Shown: piece by piece, positions 54,111 through 63,295 of the stretch
How positions within the stretch are numbered: position 1 is the stretch's first letter
Layout: the number at the start of each line of letters is the position of its first letter
Source: an uncultured Tateyamaria sp.
Lineage (GTDB): Bacteria; Pseudomonadota; Alphaproteobacteria; Rhodobacterales; Rhodobacteraceae
DNA: 64,000 bases
Assembly (NCBI RefSeq): GCF_947487805.1
Contig: NZ_CANKXW010000009.1
Coordinates: 62,001-126,000, forward strand
Direction of reading: 5' to 3'
Notes under the pieces: model-generated
What the model saw: only the letters and a program-made list of their open reading frames with translations
Told to the model about the DNA's origin: nothing
Database searches by the model: none
Translations under genes and position numbers: made by a program

Positions 54111-54607
54111 AGCGCCCCGAACCCGTGCAGGTGATCAAGCAACGGCGCGACGCGGCCCTGCACGCGCTGGTCGACCACGTGCCCTACATCAAATATCTGG
54201 GCCTCACCTTCGACCGGCGCGGAGACGAGCTGACCGGCGTGCTGCCCTTTGATGAAAAGCTGATCGGCAACCCGATGCTGCCCGCCCTGCATGGCGGGGT
54301 CACGGCGGCCTTTCTCGAGGTGACGGCGATCATCACCCTGTCCTGGTCCTACCTGTGGGAGGACATCGAAAGCGGCGCGCTGGAATTTGACGCGCGCGCC
54401 GATGTGGCGCTGCCGCGCCTGCCCAAGACGGTGGATTTCTCGGTCGATTACCTGCGCTCTGGCCTGCCGCGCGACGCCTATGCGCGCGCACGGATCAACC
54501 GGGCCGGGCGGCGCTATGCCTCCGTGCATGTCGAAGGCTGGCAGGACAACCGCGACAAGCTCTTTGCCCAGGCCACCGGGCATTTCGTCATGCCCCAACG
54601 GCGGTAG
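54107..54607 (+). CDS. PaaI/hotdog-fold thioesterase, second
   Basis: A 166-residue hotdog-fold protein with a longer N-terminal helix (RPEPVQVIKQRRDAALHALV). The core has LPALHGGVTAAFLEVTAIIT and VDYLRSGLPRDAYARARI. The catalytic acidic residue is likely E (FLEVTA). The start is ATG 54107, overlapping the previous gene. The MATE exporter begins directly at its stop (54608). Confidence 0.8.
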   Translation: MKRPEPVQVIKQRRDAALHALVDHVPYIKYLGLTFDRRGDELTGVLPFDEKLIGNPMLPALHGGVTAAFLEVTAIITLSWSYLWEDIESGALEFDARADVALPRLPKTVDFSVDYLRSGLPRDAYARARINRAGRRYASVHVEGWQDNRDKLFAQATGHFVMPQRR

Positions 54608-55942
54608 ATGGAGGCCACAGCCCCCACCGCGCCTCCCGCGCCACTCACGCACCGCCGGGTGCTGAAAATCGCGCTGCCCATCGTGCTGTCCAATGCCACC
54701 GTGCCGATCCTCGGTGCGGTGGATGTGGGCGTGGTGGGCCAGATGGGCGAGGCGGCACCGATTGGGGCCGTGGCCATGGGCGCGATCATCCTGACCACGA
54801 TGTACTGGATTTTCGGGTTCCTGCGCATGGGCACGGTCAGCCTTGTTGGGCAGGCCGCGGGCGCGGGTGATGACGACGAAGTGTCGGCCTGGCTGACCCG
54901 CGCGCTGCTGGTCGCTGTCGTGGGCGGCGTGGGGCTGATTGCGTTGCAGGTGCCGCTCTTCTGGGCCGCGTTCCAGCTGTCGCCCGCCAGCGCAGTGGTC
55001 GAGAGCCTGACCCGCGACTACCTCTTTATCCGCATCTGGACGGCACCCGCCGCGATCGCCGTCTATGCGCTGACCGGGTGGCTGGTGGCAATGGAGCGGA
55101 CGGGCGGCGTGTTCTGGGTCCAGCTGGTGATGAACGGGGTGAACATCATCCTGAACTTCGTCTTTGTGCTGGGGTTCGGCTGGGGCGTGCCGGGGGTGGC
55201 GATTGCCACCGTGATCGCCGAGGTGATCGGGGCGGGGCTGGGCCTGTGGTTCTGCCGCGCGGCGTTTTTGCGGCCCGCATGGCGCGACCGGGCCCGTGTG
55301 CTGCGCCGCGCCGCGCTGGTGCGCATGGCGCTGCTCAATACGGACATCCTGTTGCGCTCGGCGATGCTGATGGTGATCTTTTCCAGCTTTGTGTTTCTGG
55401 GCGCGCGGTTCGGGGACGTGACGCTGGCCGCGAACGAGGTGCTGATCCAGTTCATGTACATCACCGCCCACGCGATGGACGGGTTCGCCTTTGCCGCCGA
55501 GACGCTGATTGCGCGCGCCTACGGGCGGCGCGATCCCGTACGGGTGCGGCGTTCGGCGTTGATGACGGGCATGTGGGGGATGGTGGTCTGTGTGACGACC
55601 GCACTTGGCTTTCTGCTGGCGGGGCCGTGGCTGATCGATGTGATGGCCAAGGACGCGGAGGTGCAGGCCACCGCGCGGGCCTACCTGTGGTGGATGGTGG
55701 CGGCGCCGCTTGTGGGCTGTGCCGCGTGGATGTTCGACGGGATCTTCATCGGCGCGGGCCGGGGCCGGGACATGCGCAACATGATGGCGATTTCATTTGT
55801 GCTGTATTGGCTGGCGGTGCTGGTCCTGCTGCCGGTGATGGGCAATCACGGGCTTTGGGCGGCGCTGCTGGTGTCCTTTGTGGCGCGGGGGGTGACGCTG
55901 GGGCTGCGGTACCCTGCGCTGGAACGCGGCGCGTCGGCCTGA
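54608..55942 (+). CDS. MATE-family efflux transporter
   Basis: A 444-residue inner-membrane protein with about twelve hydrophobic helices in two similar halves (about 15-220 and 235-440). Typical MATE pieces are LPIVLSNATVPILGAVDVGVVGQ at the N-terminus and ITAHAMDGFAFAAETLIARAYG in the second half, close to the DinF subgroup. These use Na+ or H+ to export drugs or other cations. The gene directly follows the second thioesterase with no gap. Confidence 0.92.
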   Translation: MEATAPTAPPAPLTHRRVLKIALPIVLSNATVPILGAVDVGVVGQMGEAAPIGAVAMGAIILTTMYWIFGFLRMGTVSLVGQAAGAGDDDEVSAWLTRALLVAVVGGVGLIALQVPLFWAAFQLSPASAVVESLTRDYLFIRIWTAPAAIAVYALTGWLVAMERTGGVFWVQLVMNGVNIILNFVFVLGFGWGVPGVAIATVIAEVIGAGLGLWFCRAAFLRPAWRDRARVLRRAALVRMALLNTDILLRSAMLMVIFSSFVFLGARFGDVTLAANEVLIQFMYITAHAMDGFAFAAETLIARAYGRRDPVRVRRSALMTGMWGMVVCVTTALGFLLAGPWLIDVMAKDAEVQATARAYLWWMVAAPLVGCAAWMFDGIFIGAGRGRDMRNMMAISFVLYWLAVLVLLPVMGNHGLWAALLVSFVARGVTLGLRYPALERGASA

Positions 55943-55965
55943 CCTGCGCGCGTCTTGCCGGTGCG

Positions 55966-56015
55966 GGACTGGGGCGCTGCCCCAGACCCCGAGGTATTTG
56001 ACGCGAAAGGAAGGG
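55966..56015 (-). repeat. Intergenic GC-rich repeat, copy 5 (type A)
   Basis: Minus strand reads CTTTCGCGTCAAATACCTCG followed by GGGTCTGGGGCAGCGCCCC. It is almost identical to copy 1 at 20719. It lies between the MATE and pyrD genes, which are convergent, and its GGGGCAGCGCCCC hairpin could help end them. Confidence 0.7.
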
Positions 56016-56020
56016 GCGGG

Positions 56021-57064
56021 TCAGAGCCAGCTTTGACTTTGGGTGCCGACGGCCTCGGCGACGGACTGGAAGCCGTCTTGCTGCAACTGGGTGTCGAGGC
56101 CCTGCGCGATGCGTGCGCCAAGGCTGAGCCCGCCATAGACCAGCCCGGTATAGAGCTGCACCGCAGAGGCGCCCGCGCGGATCTTGGCATAGGCGTCGCG
56201 GGCCGAGGCGATGCCGCCCACGCCGATCAGGGGCACAGTCGTGAGCTGGTGCAGTTTGGCCAGCACGCGGGTGGATTTTTCAAAGAGCGGCGCGCCGGAG
56301 AGGCCGCCCTTTTCCGGGGCGTGCACGCTGCGCAGGCCGGTGCGGTCGAGGGTCGTGTTGGTCGCGATGATCGCGGACACGCGCGCGTCCTCGGCCACCT
56401 TGGCGATGTCGGCCAGATCCTGATCGGTGAGGTCCGGCGCGATCTTGAGGAACACCGGCACCCGGCCGCGCACCTGCATCACCCCGTCCAGCAGGGCCGC
56501 CAGCGCCATCGGCCCTTGCAGGTCGCGCAGTTTTTCCGTGTTCGGGCTCGAGACATTCACCGTGGCAAAGTCGATATGGGCCGCGCAGTGCTGCAACACG
56601 CGGGCGAAATCCTCGGCCCGGTTGGCGCTGTCCTTGTTGGCCCCGAGGTTGAGGCCCACGGGCACACCTTTGGGGCGGCGCGCCAGCCGTGCGGCAATCG
56701 CCTCCATCCCGTCATTGTTGAACCCGAACCGGTTGATCGCGGCGGCGTCCTCGGTCAGGCGAAAGAGCCGCGGGCGCGGATTGCCCGGCTGCGGCAGCGG
56801 CGTGGCGGCCCCCACCTCGATCCAGCCGAACCCGGCACGCGACAGTGGCGCGATTGCGGTGGCGTTCTTGTCGAACCCGGCGGCAAGGCCCACGGGGTTG
56901 GGCAGATCCATGCCCGCGACCTGCGTGCGCAGCCGGTCGCTGGTCACCGGGCCGGGCAGGGGGGCCAGCGGCGTATGCAGCGCCCTGAGCGCCAGCCCAT
57001 GCGCGACTTCCGGATCCAGGCGGCGCAGCGCCCGCGTGCCGATGCGTTCCAACGTCCGTTTCAT
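56021..57064 (-). CDS. pyrD: Dihydroorotate dehydrogenase (quinone), class 2
   Basis: A 347-residue FMN enzyme oxidising dihydroorotate to orotate at the membrane with quinone as acceptor. Class 2 features are the N-terminal membrane-associating helices, [27 protein letters not shown] (catalytic Ser) and [32 protein letters not shown] 57064 is used; it is coupled to the previous gene (ATGA). Confidence 0.95.
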   Translation of the reverse strand: MKRTLERIGTRALRRLDPEVAHGLALRALHTPLAPLPGPVTSDRLRTQVAGMDLPNPVGLAAGFDKNATAIAPLSRAGFGWIEVGAATPLPQPGNPRPRLFRLTEDAAAINRFGFNNDGMEAIAARLARRPKGVPVGLNLGANKDSANRAEDFARVLQHCAAHIDFATVNVSSPNTEKLRDLQGPMALAALLDGVMQVRGRVPVFLKIAPDLTDQDLADIAKVAEDARVSAIIATNTTLDRTGLRSVHAPEKGGLSGAPLFEKSTRVLAKLHQLTTVPLIGVGGIASARDAYAKIRAGASAVQLYTGLVYGGLSLGARIAQGLDTQLQQDGFQSVAEAVGTQSQSWL

Positions 57065-57489
57065 CCGAAGGCCGCGCCCCCGTCCGCAGGCCGACACCGG
57101 ATCAGCCGCGAGGTCTTCACCGCCGCCTGCCGGTGCACGACGGCGGCCTGGTAGGCCGGGTCCGTGACCATGGCCAGAAACGCATTGCCCGACGGGTAGC
57201 GCGCGATAAACACCGCATCCCATGCCTCGTTCTCGGGGCCGATCAGCATGGTGTCGAACCCGCCGCGCCACAGGATCGTCCCGCCCACCGCCGCCAGCAC
57301 CGGGGCCGAATGCTTGCCATAAAGCGCATAGGCCTGCGCCCCGGTCAGCCCGTCGCGCGCCAGCGTATGATCGCCCGGATAGTTGGCAAGATCGCGAAAC
57401 GCGACAAGGTTCAACATCTCGATGGGCTGGTCGCGGGGCAGGTCCTTGAACGCGTCGAACTGGGCGCGGGTCGGGTCGATATGTGTCAT
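57061..57489 (-). CDS. DUF1330-like protein
   Basis: A 142-residue protein with the alpha/beta ferredoxin-like pattern of DUF1330: [32 protein letters not shown] and [21 protein letters not shown]. Function is unknown; the fold suggests a small-molecule-binding or monooxygenase-like dimer. It overlaps pyrD downstream and the next gene upstream by 4 bases each, so it is in a tight three-gene unit. Confidence 0.75.
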   Translation of the reverse strand: MTHIDPTRAQFDAFKDLPRDQPIEMLNLVAFRDLANYPGDHTLARDGLTGAQAYALYGKHSAPVLAAVGGTILWRGGFDTMLIGPENEAWDAVFIARYPSGNAFLAMVTDPAYQAAVVHRQAAVKTSRLIRCRPADGGAAFG

Positions 57490-58376
57490 GCGAACCCCGC
57501 GCCTGCCGGGAACTGGTGCACGCCGTCCACGATGGGCAGTGGCTGCGCCCAGTGCACGTCCTCGATCCGCATCTCGCGGTAGAGATGCGGGAAGAGCGCG
57601 CCGCCCCGCGACGGCTCCCACCTCAGATCATCGCCCAACGCATCCGCATCGACCGCCACAAGGAACAGGTCATCCACATCGGCGAAATACTTGGCCGCCG
57701 TCTCGCCCGCCTGTGCGGCGGTGGAGAAATGGACATAGCCGTCAGCCACATCAATGGGCGCGCCAGCGGTGGTGCGGTTGCGGCGCAGCTCGGCCCATTC
57801 GGGGGCGCGGAAAATCTTGTAAATCAACATGGGCCCCGCCTGCCCGACCGGCGCGGCCACGTCAAGCGGTGCGGTGACGCGGGTGAACGGATCGCCGCCG
57901 TCGGCAATCGTCAGCGTGTCGCCCGCCAGCGTGAACGCATACCGAAACACACCGCCATAGACCACGTCAAAGACCAGCTCCGCCCCATCCACGGTCACGG
58001 TCGCGCGCGTCTCTCCGGTGCGCATCGCCGCCCCATCCAGCTCGAAGATGCCAAAGAGGTCGATCTCGCCCGGCTCGGCATAGGTGAAACTGCCATTGGT
58101 GCGGAAATAGTAATCCGCGCCGCTCATGTCCTCGGCCCAGACGCCCAGCACGGTCTCGCCCGCGCCCAAAAGGCGCGTATAGCGTTCAGGCCCCCAGACC
58201 ATCGCCGCACCACCCCCCTCGAACACCACGGGCAGATAGCGCGAAAAGGTCCGCCAGAGCCCCCCGGCGGTGACTTCGATCATCTGCGGGCGGCCATCGG
58301 GCAGGGTGCGTTCCCAGCGGTCGACCAGACCGGCGGGCAGCGGCGCACGGGCGCGCGGGGTGGGACGTTCCAGCAT
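57486..58376 (-). CDS. Lipocalin-like domain fused to DUF952
   Basis: A 296-residue protein. The first ~185 residues are beta-rich ([20 protein letters not shown] to [13 protein letters not shown]), perhaps lipocalin-like. The last ~105 residues are a DUF952 domain beginning [16 protein letters not shown] with [23 protein letters not shown]952 proteins are usually stand-alone and begin with that methionine, so a fusion, or two genes with an internal start at that ATG, are both possible. It is first in the unit with the DUF1330 gene and pyrD. Confidence 0.65.
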   Translation of the reverse strand: MLERPTPRARAPLPAGLVDRWERTLPDGRPQMIEVTAGGLWRTFSRYLPVVFEGGGAAMVWGPERYTRLLGAGETVLGVWAEDMSGADYYFRTNGSFTYAEPGEIDLFGIFELDGAAMRTGETRATVTVDGAELVFDVVYGGVFRYAFTLAGDTLTIADGGDPFTRVTAPLDVAAPVGQAGPMLIYKIFRAPEWAELRRNRTTAGAPIDVADGYVHFSTAAQAGETAAKYFADVDDLFLVAVDADALGDDLRWEPSRGGALFPHLYREMRIEDVHWAQPLPIVDGVHQFPAGAGFA

Positions 58377-58525
58377 GATCCCCTGATGCCTGCCGCCCGT
58401 GTTTTGGTCAATACCGCCCCGACACGCAGCCGTCACACAGCCGTTGCGTCAGCATGGCACATCGGGCTTTGACTCTGGTCGCAGTCCCACGCACCATACC
58501 ACCATAACCAATGAGGGAGACGACA

Positions 58526-60085
58526 ATGACCCGATTTCTGATGGGTACCGCCGCACTTGCATTAAGCACCGGCATGGCCTCGGCCGAATATACGCTGCAC
58601 ATTCTGCACACCAACGACATGCACAGCCGCATTGAATCGATCAACCGCTTCGATTCGACCTGCAACGCCGAGGGCGAGGCCGAGGGCAAATGCTTTGGCG
58701 GCGTGGCCCGCGTGAAAACGGCGATCGACGCCAAAAAGGCCAGCCTCGGTAACCAGAACGTCGTGGTGCTGGACGCGGGCGACCCGTTCCAGGGCTCGCT
58801 GTTCTATACCACCTACAAGGGTGCGGCAGAGGCCGAGTTCATGGAGCAGATGGGCTATCACGCCATGGCCGTGGGCAACCACGAATTCGACGACGGCCCG
58901 CAGGGTCTGGCCGATTTCATCGAAAAGGTGACGTTCCCGGTGATCTCCGGCAACCTCGATCTGTCCTCCTCGGCGGAACTGAACGGCAAGGTGGGCAACC
59001 ACGTCGTGCTCGAGGTCGGCGGCAAGAAGATCGGCGTGATCTCTGCGCTGGCCACGGACACGGTCGAAACCTCCTCGCCCGGCGCGGATGTCGTCTTTCA
59101 GGACGAGATCGAGGCACTGGCCGCAGATGTCGCCACGCTTGAGGGCGAAGGCGTCGATATCATCATCGCGCTGAACCACGTGGGCCTGAACAAGGACCTC
59201 GAGATTGCCGAGGCCGTGCCCGGCATCGACGTGGTGATCGGCGGCCACAGCCACACGCTGATGACCAATGGCGACGATGAAACGCCCGCCTATCCGACCA
59301 TGGTGGGCGACACGCCCGTGGCCCAGGCCTATGCCTACACCAAATATCTGGGCCACCTGACCGTGACCTTTGACGACGACGGCAACGTCACGGCGGCCTC
59401 GGGCGATCCGATGCTGCTGGATGCGTCCGTGGAACCCAACGCGGCCTTTATCGACCGCATCGCCGAAATGGGCGCACCCATCGAAGAGATGAAGACGCGC
59501 GTTGTGGCCGAAGCGGCCGAAGCCATCGAAGGCGGGCGCGACACCTGCCGGGCGATGGAATGCCCCATGGGCTCGCTCATTGCCGACGCGATGCTGGACC
59601 GGGTCAAGGATCAGGGCATCGAGATTGCCATCCAGAACGGCGGCGGCATCCGTGCCTCCATCGATGCGGGTGAAATCACCATGGGCGAAGTGCTGACCGT
59701 GCTGCCGTTCCAGAACACGCTCTCGACCTTCCAGGTGCCCGGCTCTGCCATCGTCGCCGCACTTGAAAACGGCGTGGGCCAGATCGAGGACGGCGCAGGC
59801 CGCTTCCCGCAGGTGGCGGGCATGAGCTATGCGTTCGACGTCTCCAAACTGGCAGGTGAGCGTGTCAGCGACGTGATGGTCGGCGGCGCACCCATCGATA
59901 TGGACAAGGTCTATGGCGTGGTGTCCAACAACTATGTCCGCAACGGCGGCGACGGCTATGCGATGTTCGTGGACGCGGACAAGGCCTATGACTTCGGCCC
60001 CGACCTCGCGGATGTGACGGCGGAATACCTCGCCGCCCAAGGGCCCTTCACGCCCTATACCGACGGGCGCATCACGGCCAAGTAA
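58526..60085 (+). CDS. Periplasmic 5'-nucleotidase (UshA/CpdB type)
   Basis: A 519-residue exported phosphoesterase with a signal peptide (1-20, ending MASAE). The metallophosphatase domain (about 22-300) has ILHTNDMHSR, VLDAGDPFQGS, AVGNHEFDDG and GGHSHTLM, the dimetal ligands. The 5_nucleotid_C domain (about 325-500) has IQNGGGIRASIDAGEITMGE. It hydrolyses nucleotides to nucleosides in the periplasm, which would feed the salvage genes at 20-24 kb. GAGGGAGA precedes ATG 58526. A terminator follows at 60108. Confidence 0.93.
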   Translation: MTRFLMGTAALALSTGMASAEYTLHILHTNDMHSRIESINRFDSTCNAEGEAEGKCFGGVARVKTAIDAKKASLGNQNVVVLDAGDPFQGSLFYTTYKGAAEAEFMEQMGYHAMAVGNHEFDDGPQGLADFIEKVTFPVISGNLDLSSSAELNGKVGNHVVLEVGGKKIGVISALATDTVETSSPGADVVFQDEIEALAADVATLEGEGVDIIIALNHVGLNKDLEIAEAVPGIDVVIGGHSHTLMTNGDDETPAYPTMVGDTPVAQAYAYTKYLGHLTVTFDDDGNVTAASGDPMLLDASVEPNAAFIDRIAEMGAPIEEMKTRVVAEAAEAIEGGRDTCRAMECPMGSLIADAMLDRVKDQGIEIAIQNGGGIRASIDAGEITMGEVLTVLPFQNTLSTFQVPGSAIVAALENGVGQIEDGAGRFPQVAGMSYAFDVSKLAGERVSDVMVGGAPIDMDKVYGVVSNNYVRNGGDGYAMFVDADKAYDFGPDLADVTAEYLAAQGPFTPYTDGRITAK

Positions 60086-60107
60086 CCGCAGGCCAACGAC
60101 GAAACAG

Positions 60108-60143
60108 AAAACGCGCGGGGGGCATTCCCTCCGCGCGTTTTTT
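60108..60143. terminator. Rho-independent terminator
   Basis: AAAACGCGCGGGGGG (60108-60122), loop CATT, CCCTCCGCGCGTTTTTT (60127-60143). An 11-bp stem including one G-T pair, plus an A/T extension, ends in a T run after the nucleotidase gene. It also faces the convergent gene ending at 60175. Confidence 0.85.
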
Positions 60144-60174
60144 CATGGCCTCACTCTGGCCGTCACTGTGGCCC

Positions 60175-61002
60175 TCACTGGGCCGCGCGCAGCGTGTTGG
60201 CCCGACCGGGATAGGCGGTCTCGGCAAAGGCAATCAACTCCGACACCCGCGTCGTATGATGCGGAAAGGTCGAAAACGCCTGCGCCAGCCAGCGGAAAAA
60301 CCCGCCCCGCTGATCCTTGCCCTGCCGCAGGAACGCATGCACGTTCACCTGATCGGCAATGTCCGTCCCCACCACCAGCTTCATCATCGCGTGCACCGCC
60401 ACATGGATGTCCCCGTCGATCATCGCCAGCCCCAGCCGGTCCCCCGACAGCTTCAGCGCACGCTCGTACGGATAGAGCAGCAGGTTGAACACAAACAGCT
60501 TCTCCACCCCGTCCAGATAGGCCTGCAACCACATGAACCGGAAATGCTTGGACGCCAGTGCACCCACGAAACGCCCCACCAGAAACCGCACCTCGTCCGG
60601 CCCGTTCTCCGGGCGCATCAGCTCCGAATTCAAAAGCAGCACCTTGACGTTCAACAGCGGCATCAACGCCGCATTATACGTCCCGTCCTGATAGACATAG
60701 GCGTCGATGGGCCGGTCATAGCCGAAATGCACCTTCGCCTCCTCGATGGCCGCATGGGCGCGCGGAAAACTGTCCGCCGTCACCCGGATGGTGTTGTTCA
60801 TGAACGACGCCACATAGAGGCGCAGGCTGAACCACAGCACAAACAGCACCACAGGGGCCGCCAGCAGGATCAGGCCCAGCGACGCCACCGTCAGCAGCGC
60901 AATCAGGATCCCCAGCGGGATCAGCACGAACAAGGTCAGCAGGAACCGCGGGCTTTCGGTCGGATGGCGCAGCGCGGACAGGTCTTTCTTCGACAGGGGC
61001 AT
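60175..61002 (-). CDS. Membrane protein with degenerate M48 peptidase domain
   Basis: A 275-residue protein with two hydrophobic segments near the N-terminus (about 20-38 and 40-62). It has an M48-like pattern: GTYNAALMPLLNVKVLLLNS then DEVRFLVGRFVGALASKH. In active enzymes this last block reads FVIGHELGHIKxxH. Here the zinc motif is R144-F-V-G-A148, so both His and the Glu are gone, though H153 is retained. It is probably catalytically dead. It is divergent from the SRAP gene across 168 bases. Confidence 0.6.
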   Translation of the reverse strand: MPLSKKDLSALRHPTESPRFLLTLFVLIPLGILIALLTVASLGLILLAAPVVLFVLWFSLRLYVASFMNNTIRVTADSFPRAHAAIEEAKVHFGYDRPIDAYVYQDGTYNAALMPLLNVKVLLLNSELMRPENGPDEVRFLVGRFVGALASKHFRFMWLQAYLDGVEKLFVFNLLLYPYERALKLSGDRLGLAMIDGDIHVAVHAMMKLVVGTDIADQVNVHAFLRQGKDQRGGFFRWLAQAFSTFPHHTTRVSELIAFAETAYPGRANTLRAAQ

Positions 61003-61170
61003 CGGGAAACTCCTTGGTCAAATGGGGCGGGGCGCAACCCGCACCGCATGGAAAAATCAAATCGTCTGAAATCGTCAAAAAAATTCACGTGGGGGTAGTA
61101 TAGCAGATCCACGCCCACCGCGCCACGCGCGCAGGCTGGCACATCCCGCGCAGCGCGCTAGACTGGCCCC

Positions 61171-61854
61171 ATGTGTGGACGTTTCGCTGTCACCCTCCCG
61201 CCCGACGCCATGGCACAGCTCTTTGCCGCCGTGCCCGCCAATGACCTGCCGGATGTGCCCAACTACAACGTCTGCCCCACCAACGCGGTGCACGTGGTCA
61301 CTACGGATGATGGCCAGCGCAGGTTGGGCGCGATGCGCTGGGGCTTCATCCCGCACTGGTACAGGAAACCCGGTGACGGCCCGCTCCTGATCAATGCGCG
61401 CAGCGAGACGATCGCGGAAAAACCCGCCTTTCGCGCGGCCTGCCGGGAACGGCGCGGGGTCATCATCGCCTCGGGCTTTTACGAATGGACCCGCGACGGC
61501 GACACGCGCCTGCCGTGGTACATCACGCGCACCGACGGCGCGCCGCTGGCCTTTGCCGCGATCTGGCAAAGCTGGCAGGCCAAGGGACAGGACGACCCGC
61601 CCCTGCGCACCACCGCCATCGTCACCACCGGGGCCAATGCGCCCATGTCCGCCATCCACCACCGGATGCCGGTGATCCTCGAACAGGACGATATCGCATT
61701 GTGGCTGGGAGAAACGGGCAAGGGCGCGGCCACGCTCATGCGCGCCGCACCCGATGATGCACTGCGTTGGCACAGGGTGGCGCGGGACGTGAACTCCAAC
61801 CGGGCCTCAGGCCCCCAGCTCATCGACCCGCTGGACGTGCCGCCCGCCGATTAG
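61171..61854 (+). CDS. SRAP/YedK-family DNA-protein crosslink protein
   Basis: A 227-residue HMCES/YedK homologue. The essential C2 (MCGRF), N75 (INARSET), E105 (SGFYEW) and H163 (AIHHRMPVIL) are visible. These proteins covalently cap abasic sites in single-stranded DNA through C2, so the initiator Met must be removed; ATG 61171 fits exactly. The length is typical. Its stop overlaps that of the convergent cupredoxin-like gene (TTAG 61851-61854). Confidence 0.95.
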   Translation: MCGRFAVTLPPDAMAQLFAAVPANDLPDVPNYNVCPTNAVHVVTTDDGQRRLGAMRWGFIPHWYRKPGDGPLLINARSETIAEKPAFRAACRERRGVIIASGFYEWTRDGDTRLPWYITRTDGAPLAFAAIWQSWQAKGQDDPPLRTTAIVTTGANAPMSAIHHRMPVILEQDDIALWLGETGKGAATLMRAAPDDALRWHRVARDVNSNRASGPQLIDPLDVPPAD

Positions 61855-62198
61855 TTCAGCGGCGCCGTGGCAAAGCTGACGGTGCCGACGACAACATAGT
61901 TGCCTTCGCTGTCCTTGGCGTTCTTGTTGTAGAACTCGTTCTGGTCGCCCTTGTTGAACTGCAACGACACGGTCGCGCCGTTGGTGATCGGGCCCAGTTC
62001 CCAACTGTTGTTCTTGGCAATAATCGTGTGCTGGGCGCCCGACTGGTTGTTGAACCGCACCGTGTCGCCGTCGTTGACATAGGTCACGGCCGGGAAATAG
62101 GCGTCCGGAAGGATCAGGATGGTATGCTCGGCCGCCTGGGCCGCTGTGGCCGAGGCCAGCGTGGCGACGGTCGCCAGTAATGTGATCGCGCGCTTCAT
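61851..62198 (-). CDS. Exported cupredoxin-like protein lacking the copper loop
   Basis: A 115-residue protein with a signal peptide (1-22, ending AQAAE) and a beta-barrel of the cupredoxin type (HTILILPDAYFPAVTYVNDG and the GAQHTIIAK strand). One ligand-like His is present (QHTI), but the usual C-terminal Cys-His-Met loop is replaced by KNAKDSEGNYVVVG, without cysteine or methionine. It is probably not an electron-transfer copper protein. The start is ATG 62198. Its stop shares TTAG with the SRAP gene. Confidence 0.65.
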   Translation of the reverse strand: MKRAITLLATVATLASATAAQAAEHTILILPDAYFPAVTYVNDGDTVRFNNQSGAQHTIIAKNNSWELGPITNGATVSLQFNKGDQNEFYNKNAKDSEGNYVVVGTVSFATAPLN

Positions 62199-62307
62199 GG
62201 CAGCACTCCTTCGTTTGTTTCGGCATGTGGCCCGGCCCCACCCGCACCACAGAATCATCTGACCGTTTCTTGCCCGCGCATTGCGGCACAATTGCGGCGC
62301 GGATGGG

Positions 62308-63210
62308 TCAGTCGCGCGGCAGTTGCGTCAAAATCCACGCACGAAACGACCGCAGGCTGGGCGGGGCCGGGCGGTCTGCGGGCCAGACAAGGTAATAGTC
62401 GCCAATGCTCTGTCCGCCGCGCCCCGCCGCCGGAACCAGCGCGCCGCTCTCCAGATGCGGGGCGGCCACAAAGGTTGGTAACAGCGCCACGCCCAGCCCG
62501 TGAATGGCCGCCTGCGCCATGGTCGAAAACTGGTCGAACACCATGCCGGGGGCGCTGGGCGCGGGGATGTCATGGGCCGCACACCACCGCGCCCAGGCGC
62601 GGGGCCGCGTGTCCAGATGCAACAGCGGCAGGGCGCGCAGATCGGCGGGCGCGGCCTCTTCGGGCACAAGGCCCGGTGCGGCCACGGCAACCACCGTCTC
62701 GGGCATCAGGGGCAGGTAATCCGCCCCCGGCCAGTCGCGCCGCCCGAAATGAATGGCCGCGTCAAAGGGCTGCGTGCGGAAATCAAACGGGGCCAGCCGC
62801 GTCGACAGATTCACCGTCACCTCCGGGTGCGCCCCTGCGAAATCCGCCAGCCGCGGGGCCAGCCAGTGCATGCCAAAGGCGGGCAGGATCGCGAGGTTCA
62901 GCGCGCCGCCCTCCGGGTTCGCCCCCGCCGCCACCGACGCCGACCCCAACCGGTGCAGCACGTCCCGCACCTGTCCGACATAGCTGCGCCCAACCGGCGT
63001 CAACACCAGCGCCCGGCCCTGCCGCGCAAACAGCTGCGCACCGATCTGGTCCTCCAGCGTCTTGAGCTGGCGGCTGATCGCACTCTGCGTCAACGACAGC
63101 TCCTGTGCCGCCGCCGTGGCCGATCCCAGCCGCGCTGCCGCCTCAAAGGCCAGCAGGGCAGGGATCGAGGGCAGGTATCTGCGATGGGCAAACATATGAG
63201 TTTTTCTCAT
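62308..63210 (-). CDS. LysR-family regulator, probable gcdH regulator
   Basis: A 300-residue LysR protein of the GcvA-like type: winged helix at about 11-70 (SATAAAQELSLTQSAISRQL, KTLEDQIGAQLFARQGRALV) and an effector domain. It is divergent from the glutaryl-CoA dehydrogenase gene across 85 bases, and LysR genes in that position are usual gcdH regulators in proteobacteria. The start could be ATG 63210 or the ATG at 63195. Confidence 0.88.
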   Translation of the reverse strand: MRKTHMFAHRRYLPSIPALLAFEAAARLGSATAAAQELSLTQSAISRQLKTLEDQIGAQLFARQGRALVLTPVGRSYVGQVRDVLHRLGSASVAAGANPEGGALNLAILPAFGMHWLAPRLADFAGAHPEVTVNLSTRLAPFDFRTQPFDAAIHFGRRDWPGADYLPLMPETVVAVAAPGLVPEEAAPADLRALPLLHLDTRPRAWARWCAAHDIPAPSAPGMVFDQFSTMAQAAIHGLGVALLPTFVAAPHLESGALVPAAGRGGQSIGDYYLVWPADRPAPPSLRSFRAWILTQLPRD

Positions 63211-63212
63211 GG

Positions 63213-63258
63213 ATTGCAGGACAAGCCATCGTTAGATGTTCGCCGCGATCTCTGCAAT
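63213..63258. promoter_or_regulatory. Dyad in the LysR-gcdH divergent region
   Basis: ATTGCAG (63213-63219) and CTGCAAT (63252-63258) form a perfect 7-bp inverted repeat with 32 bases between the arms, filling the 85-base divergent gap. It fits a LysR tetramer site shared by both promoters. Confidence 0.45.
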
Positions 63259-63295
63259 ACTGCCGCCCAACCGCACTTGCCCGAGGAATGCCGCC

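Noticed and set aside
61059-61076. Direct repeat AAATCGTC twice, 10 bases apart, between the M48-like and SRAP genes
   Set aside because: Only two short copies; could be chance in a divergent AT-richer gap.
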